A DNA stretch of 52,971 nucleotides from an uncultured Chlorobiota bacterium (GTDB lineage Bacteria > Bacteroidota > Ignavibacteria > UBA10030 > UBA6906), in contig CAADGV010000038.1 of the NCBI GenBank assembly GCA_900696645.1, positions 1 through 52,971 on the forward strand, written 5' to 3'. A model generated the notes under the pieces. The model saw only the letters and a program-made list of their open reading frames with translations. It had not been told where the DNA came from and did not search any database. The first letter of the stretch is position 1, and every line of letters begins with the position of its first letter. Shown here piece by piece: positions 1 through 8,880 of this stretch. A program made the position numbers and the translations under genes.

Positions 1-136
1 GCACAAACGAGCCAAGGTGAAGCCCAACAGCAAACAAGGACAATCTCGGGGTTGACGATGACAGTGTATTCCTTACATGGTATTACCTGTTCGCCCAACC
101 TACCGGAAGGATTTCCTAATCGTAAATGAACGAACA

Positions 137-168
137 GGGGGAGTCACGTCCTGAGGACGTGCTCCCCC
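137..168. repeat. REP-like palindrome upstream of the T9SS gene
   Basis: The arms GGGGGAG+CACGTCC and GGACGTG+CTCCCCC pair over 14 bp around a TGA loop, with one bulged T at 144. There is no T-run on either side, so it is not a classic terminator. It lies inside the in-frame 5' extension of the next gene, which argues that translation starts after it. Together with the palindrome at 1812-1841 it brackets that gene. Confidence 0.7.
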
Positions 169-191
169 ACTCTTCCTGCGGAAACCGGTAT

Positions 192-1799
192 ATGAATCTC
201 AAGATAGTATTTATAGTGTTTCTTTTCCTTTCAGCCATTACCTCGAACAGATGTGTATCGCAGTGGCAGAACATCAGCGACACGGCGTTGGGTAACATCT
301 TGTTCTGCAAATTTATCTCACCGCAAAACGGGTGGCTCATAAACCTCAGCAACACTTCCGAGCAAGGATTACTTAAGACGACCAATAACGGGATGACGTG
401 GACAAAGATACTAGATCATCCTGCAGGAACATTCAATTGGCTGTTAGGATTTGATTTTCTGGATGATTCAATTGGATATGCGTTTTCGACTCGCTTGACT
501 CACTGTTTTAGAACGCTGAACGGTGGCAGAACTTGGGAAACTGTCGGCTGCCCTACAGACGTATATCCGGGGTATCCAACGGCAAAGATATTCTCCAAGA
601 ATCTCACTTATTATGGCTCTGCTGTGGAATTCAACCGGTCTATTGATAGTATGCAGACGTGGCAAGTCACTCACCGGTTCCCCTTTACTGAGCTTCGACA
701 GCCCACCTATCGATTTGTTTTCCTTTCCACCGACACGATCATTGCTTGCGGCGGCTTGCCAAACTTTCTTATCGAGCCTTGGAATGGAACCAAGGAGTGT
801 TACAAATCTACCGACGGCGGTTTTGACTGGTTGCCCACACTGTACGATACGCTTGCCAATGGGTATGCTACTGCTTTTGCCAACACTATCGTAGGCTACA
901 CATTTAGTACTCTATCTCCGACTCAGTTATTACACTACAAGACTCACAAAACGACCGATGGCGGTAACTCTTGGTTTCAAATCCCCGCCACGATAGATAC
1001 GGGTGTTGTCCAAGTGACCGATGCGTACTTCAAGAACCCCGATGAAGGATTCATCACCGGCGGGGCGGTTGCTCACTCAAGCGATGGCGGGCTGACGTGG
1101 CACACAATCCCCGGCATATCGGGCGCTTACATGTCCTGGCCCGACAGTCTTCACGGCTGGATCGTCGGCAGCAACGGGAGAATCTTCCGCACCACAACGG
1201 GCGGGTTGGTGCCAGCGCTGTTCGCTTCATTTACCGGCAAACATACCGGCGGCACACGAGTCCGACTGGATTGGCAAACACGCAGCGAGACGAACACTGC
1301 TGGCTTCCACCTCCAGCGCCGCACCGAAAGCGACACTGTATTTGCCGACATTTCTCCTCTCATCCCCGGACAGGGCACAACGAGCGAGCCGTCCGACTAC
1401 TCGTTTACCGATACCACTGCAACAATCAACCGGTGGTATTACAGGTTGAAGGTGATGCCCTTGACGGGAGACGCTCACTACTCAAACACGATCTTGGTGG
1501 ATGTTACGACGGGAGTGACCAGCGGCCTCACGCAGTATGAGTACAAGCTGGAACAGAACTTCCCCAACCCGTTCAATCCAAGTACAGAGATCAGATATCA
1601 GACGTCAGAGGTCAGTCACGTTTCGTTGATGGTGTTTGATCTGTTGGGGCGGGAAGTTGCCAGACTGGTGGATGAGGTGAAGCAGCCGGGCGAGTTTTCT
1701 GTTGGCTGGGATGCGTCAGCCTTCTCAAGTGGTATATATTTCTACAGGCTGCACACCGGCGCCTTCATTCAAACAAAACGAATGATCTTAATGCGATAA
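192..1799 (+). CDS. Secreted YCF48/BNR-like repeat protein with T9SS sorting domain
   Basis: A 535-residue exported protein with no predicted enzymatic role. The chosen ATG (192) is followed by a Sec-type signal (MNLKIVFIVFLFLSAI); an in-frame ATG at 126 would add 22 hydrophilic residues encoded by a palindrome. The body has repeated GG-x-(S/T)W motifs (NGGRTWE, DGGNSWFQ, SDGGLTWHT) and GWIVGSNGRIFRTT, typical of YCF48/sialidase-type beta-propellers that FCB bacteria export. The last 85 residues are a T9SS type A sorting domain: LEQNFPNPFNPSTEI, then VFDLLGREVARL, then SSGIYFYRL and a basic end KRMILMR. It should cross the outer membrane by T9SS and be surface-bound or released. It is monocistronic by appearance. 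The molecular function is unknown. Confidence 0.85.
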   Translation: MNLKIVFIVFLFLSAITSNRCVSQWQNISDTALGNILFCKFISPQNGWLINLSNTSEQGLLKTTNNGMTWTKILDHPAGTFNWLLGFDFLDDSIGYAFSTRLTHCFRTLNGGRTWETVGCPTDVYPGYPTAKIFSKNLTYYGSAVEFNRSIDSMQTWQVTHRFPFTELRQPTYRFVFLSTDTIIACGGLPNFLIEPWNGTKECYKSTDGGFDWLPTLYDTLANGYATAFANTIVGYTFSTLSPTQLLHYKTHKTTDGGNSWFQIPATIDTGVVQVTDAYFKNPDEGFITGGAVAHSSDGGLTWHTIPGISGAYMSWPDSLHGWIVGSNGRIFRTTTGGLVPALFASFTGKHTGGTRVRLDWQTRSETNTAGFHLQRRTESDTVFADISPLIPGQGTTSEPSDYSFTDTTATINRWYYRLKVMPLTGDAHYSNTILVDVTTGVTSGLTQYEYKLEQNFPNPFNPSTEIRYQTSEVSHVSLMVFDLLGREVARLVDEVKQPGEFSVGWDASAFSSGIYFYRLHTGAFIQTKRMILMR

Positions 1800-1811
1800 T
1801 GCCAGTCCCGC

Positions 1812-1841
1812 CGTAGGGACAGGACATGTCCTGTCCCTACG
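1812..1841. repeat. Perfect 30-bp palindrome (REP-like)
   Basis: CGTAGGGACAGGACA is followed directly by its exact reverse complement, so the 30 bases form a perfect inverted repeat. It starts 12 bases after the stop codon of the T9SS gene. No T-run follows, so a role as REP-type element or RNA 3'-end stabiliser is more likely than intrinsic termination. GTAGGGAC...GTCCCTAC palindromes are, from general knowledge, common dispersed repeats in environmental genomes. Confidence 0.75.
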
Positions 1842-1947
1842 CAGACTGTTTCCCTGCCGAACCCTGTGATTCTCTCCTCAAGCCTTTCTCAAAGATTTTC
1901 CTTACATTATTGCCGAACAAAAACTCTGAACCATCCAACCTGACTAT

Positions 1948-4857
1948 ATGAACTCCTTTACATTTGAAGAAGAACAATTCCAAACCCGTCATATCGGCCC
2001 GAATGAGCAGGAAACGCGGCAGATGTTGGACGCTATCGGCGTTGCATCGCTTGATGAACTCATCGACCAGACTGTGCCTGCGGCGATTCGATTGAAATCC
2101 CCGTTGCCGCTGCCCGGAGCCGTGACAGAGCATCAGTTTCTTAACAACCTCGGCGAGATTGCGAAGAAGAACAAGATGTTCAAATCCTATATCGGAATCG
2201 GGTATTACGATTGCATCACCCCGCCGGTGATTCTCCGGAACATTCTGGAAAACCCCGGGTGGTACACACAGTACACGCCGTACCAGCCGGAGATTGCGCA
2301 AGGCAGACTCGAAGCGCTGCTGAACTACCAGACGATGGTTGCCGATCTCACCAGAATGGATGTGGCCAACGCATCGCTGCTCGACGAGGCAACCGCCGCC
2401 GCAGAAGCGATGAGTATGCTGCACGGCATCGTGTCGAAAAATCCCGGAAAGGAACACGCAAACAAATTCTTCGTGTGCGATACTGTTCTTCCGCAAACGG
2501 TTGATGTGCTGAAGACGCGGGCATCAGCGGTCGGCATTGAGCTTGTGTTCGGCAGTCACGTGAACCACCGCATGGATGAAAACTACTTCGGTGCCATTGT
2601 ACAGTACCCCGCGCAGGATGGCGGCGTGCGCGACTATCGTGATTTTATTCAGATGGCGCATGACGTCGGCGTGCTCGTGGTTGTTGCGGTGGATTTGTTG
2701 AGTCTTGTGCTACTGACGCCTCCGGGGGAGTTTGGTGCCGACGTGGTCGTCGGATCGGCGCAGCGCTTCGGCGTGCCGATGGGATACGGCGGACCGCATG
2801 CCGCATTCATGGCAACGCGCAACGAATACATCCGCTTTATGCCGGGGCGCATCATCGGTGTTTCGATTGATGCGAACGGCAACAAAGCCTACCGCATGAC
2901 ATTGCAGACACGCGAACAACATATCCGCCGCGAGAAGGCGACATCCAATATCTGCACAGCTCAGGCGCTTCTTGCGATCATGGCGGGGGCATACGCGGCG
3001 TACCACGGTCCCGAGGGACTCAAACGCATAGCCCGCAACGTTCACGGATTGACCGTTGCTCTCGAAAAGGCATTGTCAAAACTCGGCTTTGAACAAGCCA
3101 ATGCAATCTACTTTGACACGCTCAGAGTGAGAGTCGGCTCGGCGGTTCGCATCAAAGCAATTGCGGAAACGCAACAGGTGAATTTCCGGTACATCGACGA
3201 AAATACCATCGGCATCTCTCTTGACGAGACGACAACTCCGGCTGATGTTGAGACAATTGTTTCGATTCTTGCCGAGGCGGCGGAAATCATGTATCAGCCG
3301 AACCGAACCGATTCTCTTTTTGCAGGAATTGATATTTCCTATCCGGCGCCCTTTGCCCGAAGCAGCACATTTCTGACGCATCCTGTTTTCAACTCATATC
3401 ACTCCGAAACGGAAATGATGCGTTATTTGAAGTCGTTGGAGAACAAAGATCTCTCGCTTGTTCATTCCATGATTCCGCTCGGCTCATGTACTATGAAGTT
3501 GAATGCAGCGGCGGAATTGATTCCGATAACATGGAAGGAATTCGGCAAGCTGCATCCCTTCGTTCCCGTTTATCAAGCAAAAGGATACAGGGATGTTTTC
3601 CGCTCTCTTGAACAACAACTCTGCGCTGTCACAGGATTTGCAGCGGCATCGCTTCAGCCGAACTCCGGCGCGCAAGGTGAGTATGCAGGACTGATGGTAA
3701 TTCGCGCATATCATGCCGACCGTGGCGAAACGCATCGCAACATTGCTCTCATTCCGCAATCTGCCCACGGCACAAATCCCGCAAGCGCCGTCATGGCAGG
3801 AATGAACGTCGTCGTCGTCAAAACCGATGCACACGGCAACATCGAGGTGGGCGACCTGAAGGCCAAGGCGGAAGAACACAGCAAGAATCTCGCCGCATTG
3901 ATGGTAACGTATCCTTCGACGCACGGCGTGTTTGAAGAAGCAATTCAGGAAATCTGCACCGTCATTCATAAAAACGGCGGACTTGTGTACATGGATGGCG
4001 CAAACCTCAATGCGCAAGTCGGCCTGACCAGTCCTGCTACAATCGGTGCCGATGTTTGTCACATCAATCTGCACAAAACATTCAGCATACCGCACGGCGG
4101 CGGCGGACCGGGCATGGGACCCATCTGCGTTGCGGAACATCTTGCACCATATCTTCCGGGCCATCCGGTTGTGAAGGTGGGAGGAGAGAAAGCGATCACA
4201 GCCGTATCGGCAACGCCGTGGGGAAGCGCGAGTATTGTTCTGATTTCCTACGCATACATCACAATGTTAGGGGAAGAAGGCGTTACAGCCGCGACGAAAT
4301 ATGCAATCCTGAATGCAAACTATCTGAAAGCGAAACTCGGGAAACAGTTCAAGGTTTTGTATGAAGGAAAGAACGGACGTGTTGCGCATGAGTTTATTCT
4401 CGATACACGCGAGTTCAAGAACAGCGCCGGAATTGAGGTTGAAGATATCGGCAAGAGATTGATGGATTACGGTTTCCATGCGCCGACCGTCTCGTTTCCC
4501 GTTGCAGGCACATTGATGATCGAGCCGACCGAAAGTGAATCAAAAACCGAACTTGACCGGTTTGCCGAAGCAATGCTTTCGATCAGAAAAGAGATTCAAG
4601 AGATCATTGAAGGTAAAGCAGACAGGACGGACAACGTGCTGAAGAACGCCCCGCACACGGCACAGGAATCGCTGAGTGAAACATGGAATCACAAGTACAC
4701 GCGCTACAAAGCCGTGTATCCGTTGCCCTACTTGCGCAAGAACAAATTCTGGCCGGCAGTCGCCCGCGTGAATAATTCGTACGGTGACAGGAATATCATG
4801 TGTGCCTGTCCGCCGGTTGAGGAGTACGAAAAGACTCTGACGGAACTTGCAAAGTGA
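1948..4857 (+). CDS. gcvP: Glycine dehydrogenase (decarboxylating), P-protein
   Basis: Subunit P of the glycine cleavage system. It uses PLP to decarboxylate glycine and passes the aminomethyl group to lipoyl-H-protein. The 969-residue length fits the fused single-chain form, with the N-terminal half starting [12 protein letters not shown] and the C-terminal half carrying the PLP site. The Schiff-base lysine is K710 in [18 protein letters not shown]; the glycine-rich loop follows directly. [13 protein letters not shown] and [13 protein letters not shown] are other family blocks. The other gcv subunits (T, H, L) are not in the window. The start at 1948 has no obvious Shine-Dalgarno, as is common in Bacteroidota-type genomes, but begins right at the conserved N-terminus. 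Identification is secure. Confidence 0.97.
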   Translation: MNSFTFEEEQFQTRHIGPNEQETRQMLDAIGVASLDELIDQTVPAAIRLKSPLPLPGAVTEHQFLNNLGEIAKKNKMFKSYIGIGYYDCITPPVILRNILENPGWYTQYTPYQPEIAQGRLEALLNYQTMVADLTRMDVANASLLDEATAAAEAMSMLHGIVSKNPGKEHANKFFVCDTVLPQTVDVLKTRASAVGIELVFGSHVNHRMDENYFGAIVQYPAQDGGVRDYRDFIQMAHDVGVLVVVAVDLLSLVLLTPPGEFGADVVVGSAQRFGVPMGYGGPHAAFMATRNEYIRFMPGRIIGVSIDANGNKAYRMTLQTREQHIRREKATSNICTAQALLAIMAGAYAAYHGPEGLKRIARNVHGLTVALEKALSKLGFEQANAIYFDTLRVRVGSAVRIKAIAETQQVNFRYIDENTIGISLDETTTPADVETIVSILAEAAEIMYQPNRTDSLFAGIDISYPAPFARSSTFLTHPVFNSYHSETEMMRYLKSLENKDLSLVHSMIPLGSCTMKLNAAAELIPITWKEFGKLHPFVPVYQAKGYRDVFRSLEQQLCAVTGFAAASLQPNSGAQGEYAGLMVIRAYHADRGETHRNIALIPQSAHGTNPASAVMAGMNVVVVKTDAHGNIEVGDLKAKAEEHSKNLAALMVTYPSTHGVFEEAIQEICTVIHKNGGLVYMDGANLNAQVGLTSPATIGADVCHINLHKTFSIPHGGGGPGMGPICVAEHLAPYLPGHPVVKVGGEKAITAVSATPWGSASIVLISYAYITMLGEEGVTAATKYAILNANYLKAKLGKQFKVLYEGKNGRVAHEFILDTREFKNSAGIEVEDIGKRLMDYGFHAPTVSFPVAGTLMIEPTESESKTELDRFAEAMLSIRKEIQEIIEGKADRTDNVLKNAPHTAQESLSETWNHKYTRYKAVYPLPYLRKNKFWPAVARVNNSYGDRNIMCACPPVEEYEKTLTELAK

Positions 4858-4868
4858 GATAGTCAGCA

Positions 4869-5168
4869 ATGCCTTTTAACAGTCCGCCCAAGGTTTCTCA
4901 ATTTCGCGCTTGGGCAACTTCTCTTGGTTACACAAGAAAGGCAGAAAGCGTATCTGCTCCTGAAATATGGGTTGATTCCGAAGGACGGTGGCGATTGAAA
5001 ATAAAGCATCCGGCGGAACGAGCAGGCCTGCATCCTCGTTCCTATGAACAGAGATACAGTTGTCGAGAAATCAACCCGGCGACAGATCAACTTGAATACT
5101 ATGATCCGGTTACAGGCATGTTTGGCACACGTAACTCGATGGGGCATCTAGAGGTAGTAATTGATTAG
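4869..5168 (+). CDS. Small uncharacterised protein, possible orphan toxin domain
   Basis: 99 residues, basic and rich in Arg and Tyr, with no signal peptide or membrane segment. I do not recognise the family. The C-terminal half runs GLHPRSYEQRYSCREI, NPATDQLEYYDPVTG, then GTRNSMGHLEV. This layout (basic core, a D/N-P-x-T-G turn, a G-T-x...GH(L/I) ending) resembles the short C-terminal toxin domains of Rhs/polymorphic toxins, but that is only a resemblance. It begins 11 bases after gcvP and is followed 9 bases later by a small acidic ORF whose strong Shine-Dalgarno AGGAGG overlaps this gene's stop codon. Tight coupling of a basic and an acidic small protein suggests a toxin-immunity or toxin-antitoxin pair. 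Confidence 0.6.
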   Translation: MPFNSPPKVSQFRAWATSLGYTRKAESVSAPEIWVDSEGRWRLKIKHPAERAGLHPRSYEQRYSCREINPATDQLEYYDPVTGMFGTRNSMGHLEVVID

Positions 5169-5177
5169 GAGGGGCAA

Positions 5178-5546
5178 ATGACACTTAATGATCTCATTTT
5201 CGAAAACTGTGTTATAGTGGGATTCAGCAGGGATGCAGCACGCGAAAGCCTGACCCTGACGTTCGAAGCACATGATGCAAAGGCACCGACGGACACACCC
5301 GACTTGTATATACTTGAATGTACCAACATCAGCGATGTGCAGCTTCGGTTCGGGCCGGAGTTTCCCGCAGACCTGAACCGGCCTTACACGCCGGGCGGGA
5401 AAGACCAGCGCGCCAATGAAATCTATGAGTTGCGTCGTGATGCGACGGGGGCAATTCACATTCGCGCCGACATGATTGAGGGCAGCTTTCGTTGTCCTGA
5501 ATTCCGGTTGCTGCGCGTCGTTGAGGAAGTGGAAGCAAACGCCTGA
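5178..5546 (+). CDS. Small acidic uncharacterised protein, possible immunity partner
   Basis: 122 residues, acidic, no signal peptide or membrane helix. It is preceded by one of the best ribosome-binding sites in the window, AGGAGG at 5167-5172, five bases before the ATG, so it is probably made in at least equal amount to the upstream protein. The sequence looks like an alternating strand fold (LTLTFEAHD, PDLYILECTNISDVQLRFG, GAIHIRADMIEGSF). It matches no family I know. A strong intrinsic terminator follows 64 bases later, so the pair forms a closed transcription unit or the tail of the gcvP unit. The immunity role is inferred only from size, charge and pairing. Confidence 0.65.
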   Translation: MTLNDLIFENCVIVGFSRDAARESLTLTFEAHDAKAPTDTPDLYILECTNISDVQLRFGPEFPADLNRPYTPGGKDQRANEIYELRRDATGAIHIRADMIEGSFRCPEFRLLRVVEEVEANA

Positions 5547-5610
5547 GCAACATCAGGATTCAAGGCAAAACTGGCGTGAAGCACATAGTGCCCAGCCCTA
5601 TGATAATCAG

Positions 5611-5644
5611 CGGCGGTTGTTCGAAAGAGCAGCCGCCGTTTTTT
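5611..5644 (+). terminator. Rho-independent terminator
   Basis: CGGCGGTTGTTC, a GAAA tetraloop, and GAGCAGCCGCCG form a 12-bp stem (two G-U pairs) followed at once by six T. It closes the gcvP/small-protein unit 64 bases after the last stop codon. Confidence 0.9.
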
Positions 5645-5662
5645 GTTGCTGCAGGGCATTAT

Positions 5663-5690
5663 TTGATAGGCTTCTGTTTTTTCATATCTT
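5663..5690 (+). promoter_or_regulatory. Possible promoter for the Omp85-like gene
   Basis: TTGATA, 16 bases, TATCTT. The predicted start would be within about 10 bases of the ATG at 5700, giving an almost leaderless mRNA, which fits the lack of a Shine-Dalgarno there. It lies just after a terminator, so a promoter is expected in this gap. Position is by eye only. Confidence 0.3.
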
Positions 5691-5699
5691 GAACCTGCA

Positions 5700-7019
5700 A
5701 TGAAGCGTATACTTGTTCTCATATTATTGTTCGTTCTTACTTTCTCGGCCAATGCGCAAGGGGACACGGCACAACCCGTTCTTCTAAAATCGTTCGGGCT
5801 GATCGATACTGTTGTCGTCCTTGGAAACGAAAAAACCAAGGAGTCGATCATTCTACGCGAGATGACACTGAAGCCGGGCATGGAGGCAACGGTGGAGGCG
5901 GTGGAATACGACCGTGGCCGCATTTACAGCACGGGCCTGTTTACCAGTGTCGATATTTCCATCATCCCTTTCGAACAGAAGAATCTGATGTTAGTGGATG
6001 TGAAAGAACGGTGGTATATCATTCCACTTCCGCTATTCGGTTTCCGCGACGGCGATCCGAAAAAGGCGTATTACGGGGGAGGGTTGCTGCACAATAACTT
6101 CCGCGGCCTGAACCAGAAGCTGTTTGGATCAATCGTGTTCGGCTATAACCCCTCGCTCGCATTCCAATACTCCGACCCGTGGATCGACAGGGAACACAAT
6201 CTCTACTTCGGCGGAGGGCTGTCGTTTTCTCGCGTGAGGAACCGTAGCGCGATTACCACTGCCGGCATGGCAAATTTCGACGAGCTTCATTACGATATCA
6301 ACGCAACGCTCGGTAAACGGTTCAGTCTCTACAATACCACGGGTATCAATCTCGGCTATCGCATTGTGAAAGTGACCGAAAGCCGTCCCGGACGAACAAT
6401 CTCGGCCGACGGCACGGATAGATTCTTGTACGGTTCAATCAGCTTTACGCATGACACACGCAACCTGCGCGACTACACAACGCAGGGAACACTCGTCAGC
6501 CTGTACATCACCAAAACCGGTTTCGGTGAGTCGGAGGTAAGCTTCACCCGGTTCGGGGCTGATTTCCGCCGCTTCACGCCGCTGCCGCTCGACTTCACGC
6601 TCGCTACACGGCTGTTCAGCTCGGTGGTTTCGGGCAGCACCATTCCGACCTATTCGCGTTCGTATTTCGGATACGGTGAACGCATTCGCGGCCACTTCAA
6701 AACGGTTTTCGAAGGAGAGAATATTGCGGGCAGTTCTGTCGAAATACGCTGGCCTTTGCTGAAGCCACGAACAATCATCTTCGACGCAATAAAAATCCCG
6801 CGGGAATTTTCTATCTGGCGGTTCGGCATCAGTCTCGAACTGTTTGCGGACGCGGGAACAACATGGTTCAGGAAAACCAGCGTGCTCGACGCGTTTGCCG
6901 CTGGCTACGGCGGTGGGATTGCGTTTCTCCTTCCCTACGACTTCGTGCTGAGAACGGAATACGCGTGGAACGACATGCGCAAGGGACAGTTCATCATCGA
7001 CTTCCGTAGTTCGTTTTGA
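5700..7019 (+). CDS. Omp85/BamA-TamA-like outer-membrane protein
   Basis: 439 residues, exported (signal MKRILVLILLFVLTFSANA). After the signal comes one POTRA-like domain (about residues 30-110): IDTVVVLGNEKTKESIILREM, then YDRGRIYSTGLFTSVDI, the usual beta-alpha-alpha-beta-beta pattern. The rest is a 16-strand-type barrel with alternating aromatic strands, for example FSRVRNRSAI, YGSISFTHDTRNLRDYTTQGT, YFGYGERIRGH (the FGGxxxxRG-like motif region), ending in strand FIIDFRSSF with a terminal Phe as recognised by BAM. One POTRA makes it shorter than BamA (five POTRA), so it is an accessory Omp85 member. Substrate unknown. rsmE follows after 35 bases. Confidence 0.88.
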   Translation: MKRILVLILLFVLTFSANAQGDTAQPVLLKSFGLIDTVVVLGNEKTKESIILREMTLKPGMEATVEAVEYDRGRIYSTGLFTSVDISIIPFEQKNLMLVDVKERWYIIPLPLFGFRDGDPKKAYYGGGLLHNNFRGLNQKLFGSIVFGYNPSLAFQYSDPWIDREHNLYFGGGLSFSRVRNRSAITTAGMANFDELHYDINATLGKRFSLYNTTGINLGYRIVKVTESRPGRTISADGTDRFLYGSISFTHDTRNLRDYTTQGTLVSLYITKTGFGESEVSFTRFGADFRRFTPLPLDFTLATRLFSSVVSGSTIPTYSRSYFGYGERIRGHFKTVFEGENIAGSSVEIRWPLLKPRTIIFDAIKIPREFSIWRFGISLELFADAGTTWFRKTSVLDAFAAGYGGGIAFLLPYDFVLRTEYAWNDMRKGQFIIDFRSSF

Positions 7020-7054
7020 GATTGTAAGAGTTTAGAGTTTGGCGTTTTACCTGT

Positions 7055-7744
7055 ATGGAATACTTCTACACACCTCCCGCCAACATTTCTTCCGACCTTC
7101 TGACGATTGATGGCGAAGAGTTTTCTCATCTTACGCAAGTCATGCGCAAGAAGGCGGGCGACGAGATCACTGTTGTAGATGGCAATGGAAACGCCTATCA
7201 CTCCACTATCACGGAAGTGTCAAAGCGGTCTGCACAATGCGCAATCCGCCAACACATGTACCGTTTGCATGAATCAACGGTTGATGTCACGCTGGCCGTC
7301 GGCATACTGAAGAATCCGTCACGGTTTGATTTTCTTGTCGAGAAGGCAACGGAACTGGGCGTCAACCGGATTGTCCCTCTTCTTACCGGACGAACAATTC
7401 CGCGTCACGCAAAGACCGACCGTTGGCAAAAAATCGGAATTGCCGCAATGAAACAATCCGGCAGATGTGTGCTTCCTGCAATCGATCGGCTTGTTGAGTT
7501 TGCGGATTTTGTTGGAGGACAGACTGCCACAACCAAGCTTATCGCTCACGAAAGGGCCGACACTTCATCTCACGATGAAATACTCCCTGCTTCAGTGGTT
7601 ATTTGTATCGGACCGGAGGGTGGTTTTACTGATGAGGAGATTTCGACGGCGCTGCGAAATGATTTCCGTTTGCTGCATCTCGGTACACGACGGCTGAGAA
7701 CAGAAACAGCAGCGATTGTTGCTGTGAGCCGAATTGTTGGCTGA
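7055..7744 (+). CDS. rsmE: 16S rRNA (uracil-1498-N3)-methyltransferase RsmE
   Basis: SAM-dependent methylation of U1498 in 16S rRNA; cytoplasmic SPOUT-fold enzyme. At 229 residues it has the usual family length. The N-terminal PUA-like part holds EEFSHLTQVMRKKAGDEI and VVDGNGN; the trefoil-knot part holds EKATELGVNRIVPLLTGRT, then GPEGGFTDEEI and LHLGTRRLRTETAA, the family's SAM-binding signature. The spacing of 35 bases from the Omp85-like gene suggests co-transcription, but the functions are unrelated. The short gap contains the word repeat GAGTTTAGAGTTT. Identification is secure. Confidence 0.95.
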   Translation: MEYFYTPPANISSDLLTIDGEEFSHLTQVMRKKAGDEITVVDGNGNAYHSTITEVSKRSAQCAIRQHMYRLHESTVDVTLAVGILKNPSRFDFLVEKATELGVNRIVPLLTGRTIPRHAKTDRWQKIGIAAMKQSGRCVLPAIDRLVEFADFVGGQTATTKLIAHERADTSSHDEILPASVVICIGPEGGFTDEEISTALRNDFRLLHLGTRRLRTETAAIVAVSRIVG

Positions 7745-8230
7745 AACCCGCTGACGACTCTTGTGCATCAATTTGCCTCGCATAGATTTCATTCATATCG
7801 CCGTGACGATTCGTGGTCACTGCGACATCTCACGGCCTTTTTCGACTGTTTCTGCAAATACCAATCACCCAATCTCCTCTAACTATTTGTCCGGCAGGAA
7901 CTTAAGGCACACCAGAAAGCCTCAACTCGTTGGCATGATCTTCGCAGTTAAGGATTAGCTACTCTCCGAGCCTAACCGTTAGGTAACACTTTGCCGAATA
8001 CACACATCGCAGGCTTGGCCGAGCTGCCAATGCTGTGAAATTTCATCACAATGATTCTCCTTGCTCGCCGCTCTCATCGGCCACACGGTTGGTTGCCTGT
8101 CGGGCGAAACCTTACGGATCGTAGCCCTTCAGAATGGGCGATGAAGAGCGGGCGAGCAGGATCGCATACCATGAGATGCATTCACAGAACAGAAACAGAC
8201 ACTTATCCATAAAACAATCGGGAGAAACGC
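7745..8230. other. 486-base intergenic region with two dyads
   Basis: I see no convincing gene here. Two operator-like inverted repeats stand out: CCTAAC-C-GTTAGG at 7971-7983 and TGTGA-N7-TCACA at 8034-8050. The second resembles a CRP/FNR-type half-site pair but has one extra central base. Both are upstream of the YegP-like gene and could regulate it. Short ORFs in this stretch have no coding character. Confidence 0.4.
8181..8209 (+). promoter_or_regulatory. Candidate promoter of the YegP-like gene
   Basis: TTCACA, exactly 17 bases, TATCCA. The predicted start near 8216 leaves a short leader containing the GGGAGA ribosome-binding site about 7 bases before the ATG at 8231. Confidence 0.4.
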
Positions 8231-8563
8231 ATGCCTGCAAGATTCGAACTGAAGAAAACAGAAACCGGCAAGTTCATGTTCAATCTCATAGCGGGAAACG
8301 GTGAGATCATTCTCACCAGTCAGGGCTATGCCGATAAAGCAGGAGCGATGAACGGAATCCAGTCTGTAAAAGCCCACGCAATGAAATTCGACAACTTCGA
8401 ACAAAAAGTGGCGAGCAATGCGCAACCGTACTTCACGCTCAATGCTTCGAACGGACAAGTAATCGGCAAGAGTGAGATGTACTCCTCAAACTCTGCCATG
8501 AAAAACGGGATCGACTCCGTTATGAGAAACGCCGCCAAAGCCGAAATCGTTGAGATTGATTAA
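8231..8563 (+). CDS. YegP/DUF1508 family protein, two tandem repeats
   Basis: 110 residues made of two copies of the DUF1508 unit. Copy one: FELKKTETGKFMFNLIAGNGEIILTS, then KAGAMNGIQSVKAHA. Copy two: PYFTLNASNGQVIGKSEMYSS, then SAMKNGIDSVMRNAA. Each unit is a small three-stranded sheet plus helix, as in E. coli YegP. The biochemical role of the family is not established. It is cytoplasmic by sequence (no signal). A GGGAGA ribosome-binding site supports the start. It stands alone between a long upstream region with dyads and a convergent minus-strand operon, so it is probably a separately regulated gene. Confidence 0.9.
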   Translation: MPARFELKKTETGKFMFNLIAGNGEIILTSQGYADKAGAMNGIQSVKAHAMKFDNFEQKVASNAQPYFTLNASNGQVIGKSEMYSSNSAMKNGIDSVMRNAAKAEIVEID

Positions 8564-8736
8564 GGCATTGCTGACGTTTGCTGAATGACGAGGAATATCC
8601 CGAGATGTTTCGGGTTTGTGTCGGCAGGATGTTGTTTGTCATCACGCAAGGCACGGTCACGCTCCACCTTCATGCCTTTTTCCCTTGAAGCATGACGGAA
8701 GCAGATCGTGCCTTCCGGTATCAACAGTGCAGCGCG
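8564..8736. other. Intergenic region with weak hairpins
   Basis: Between the convergent YegP-like gene and the small minus-strand ORF. CCCGA/TCGGG at about 8598-8613 is a weak 5-bp hairpin. AAGGCACGGTC (8648) pairs with GATCGTGCCTT (ending 8714) across a loop that itself contains TCATGC/GCATGA, making a long imperfect stem. It may serve as a two-way terminator; nothing else seen. Confidence 0.35.
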
Positions 8737-8832
8737 CTACCACGAAGTTCCATCACGGACGAACGTGACAAAGATGATTGCGGCCAAGGTAAGGATAAAC
8801 ACGATAATTGCCGTGCGGTGTTGCTTGGTCAT
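8737..8832 (-). CDS. 31-residue single-pass membrane peptide
   Basis: A short ORF directly downstream of pgi/pmi in the same direction. The ATG at 8832 is preceded at good distance by GGGAGGAG, a much stronger Shine-Dalgarno than most genes here. The product is MTKQHR, then the hydrophobic stretch TAIIVFILTLAAIIFVTFV, then RDGTSW. That is a positively charged N-terminus, one helix of about 19 residues and a short polar tail, the standard layout of a small inner-membrane protein. It is too short for routine gene callers. Function unknown. Similar peptides often modulate a larger membrane complex, but no partner can be named. Confidence rests on the ribosome-binding site plus a clean membrane helix. 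Confidence 0.5.
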   Translation of the reverse strand: MTKQHRTAIIVFILTLAAIIFVTFVRDGTSW

Positions 8833-8880
8833 ATCTTGACTCCTCCCGTTCCCCCTGACTCCAATGGCAGGGGATTTTCT

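Noticed and set aside
1-129. Reading frame open from the window edge to a TGA at 127-129
   Set aside because: About 42 codons with no family-like text, biased composition and no conserved motif; too weak to call a partial gene.
1837-4164. Long minus-strand ORFs opposite gcvP (219 and 226 codons)
   Set aside because: They mirror a strongly conserved gene, are rich in Cys/His/Arg by reverse-strand codon bias, and have no recognisable domains.
7964-7987. An attC-like site (GCCTAAC next to GTTAGGT)
   Set aside because: The two core boxes are only one base apart with no stem-loop between, so it cannot fold as attC; kept only as a dyad.
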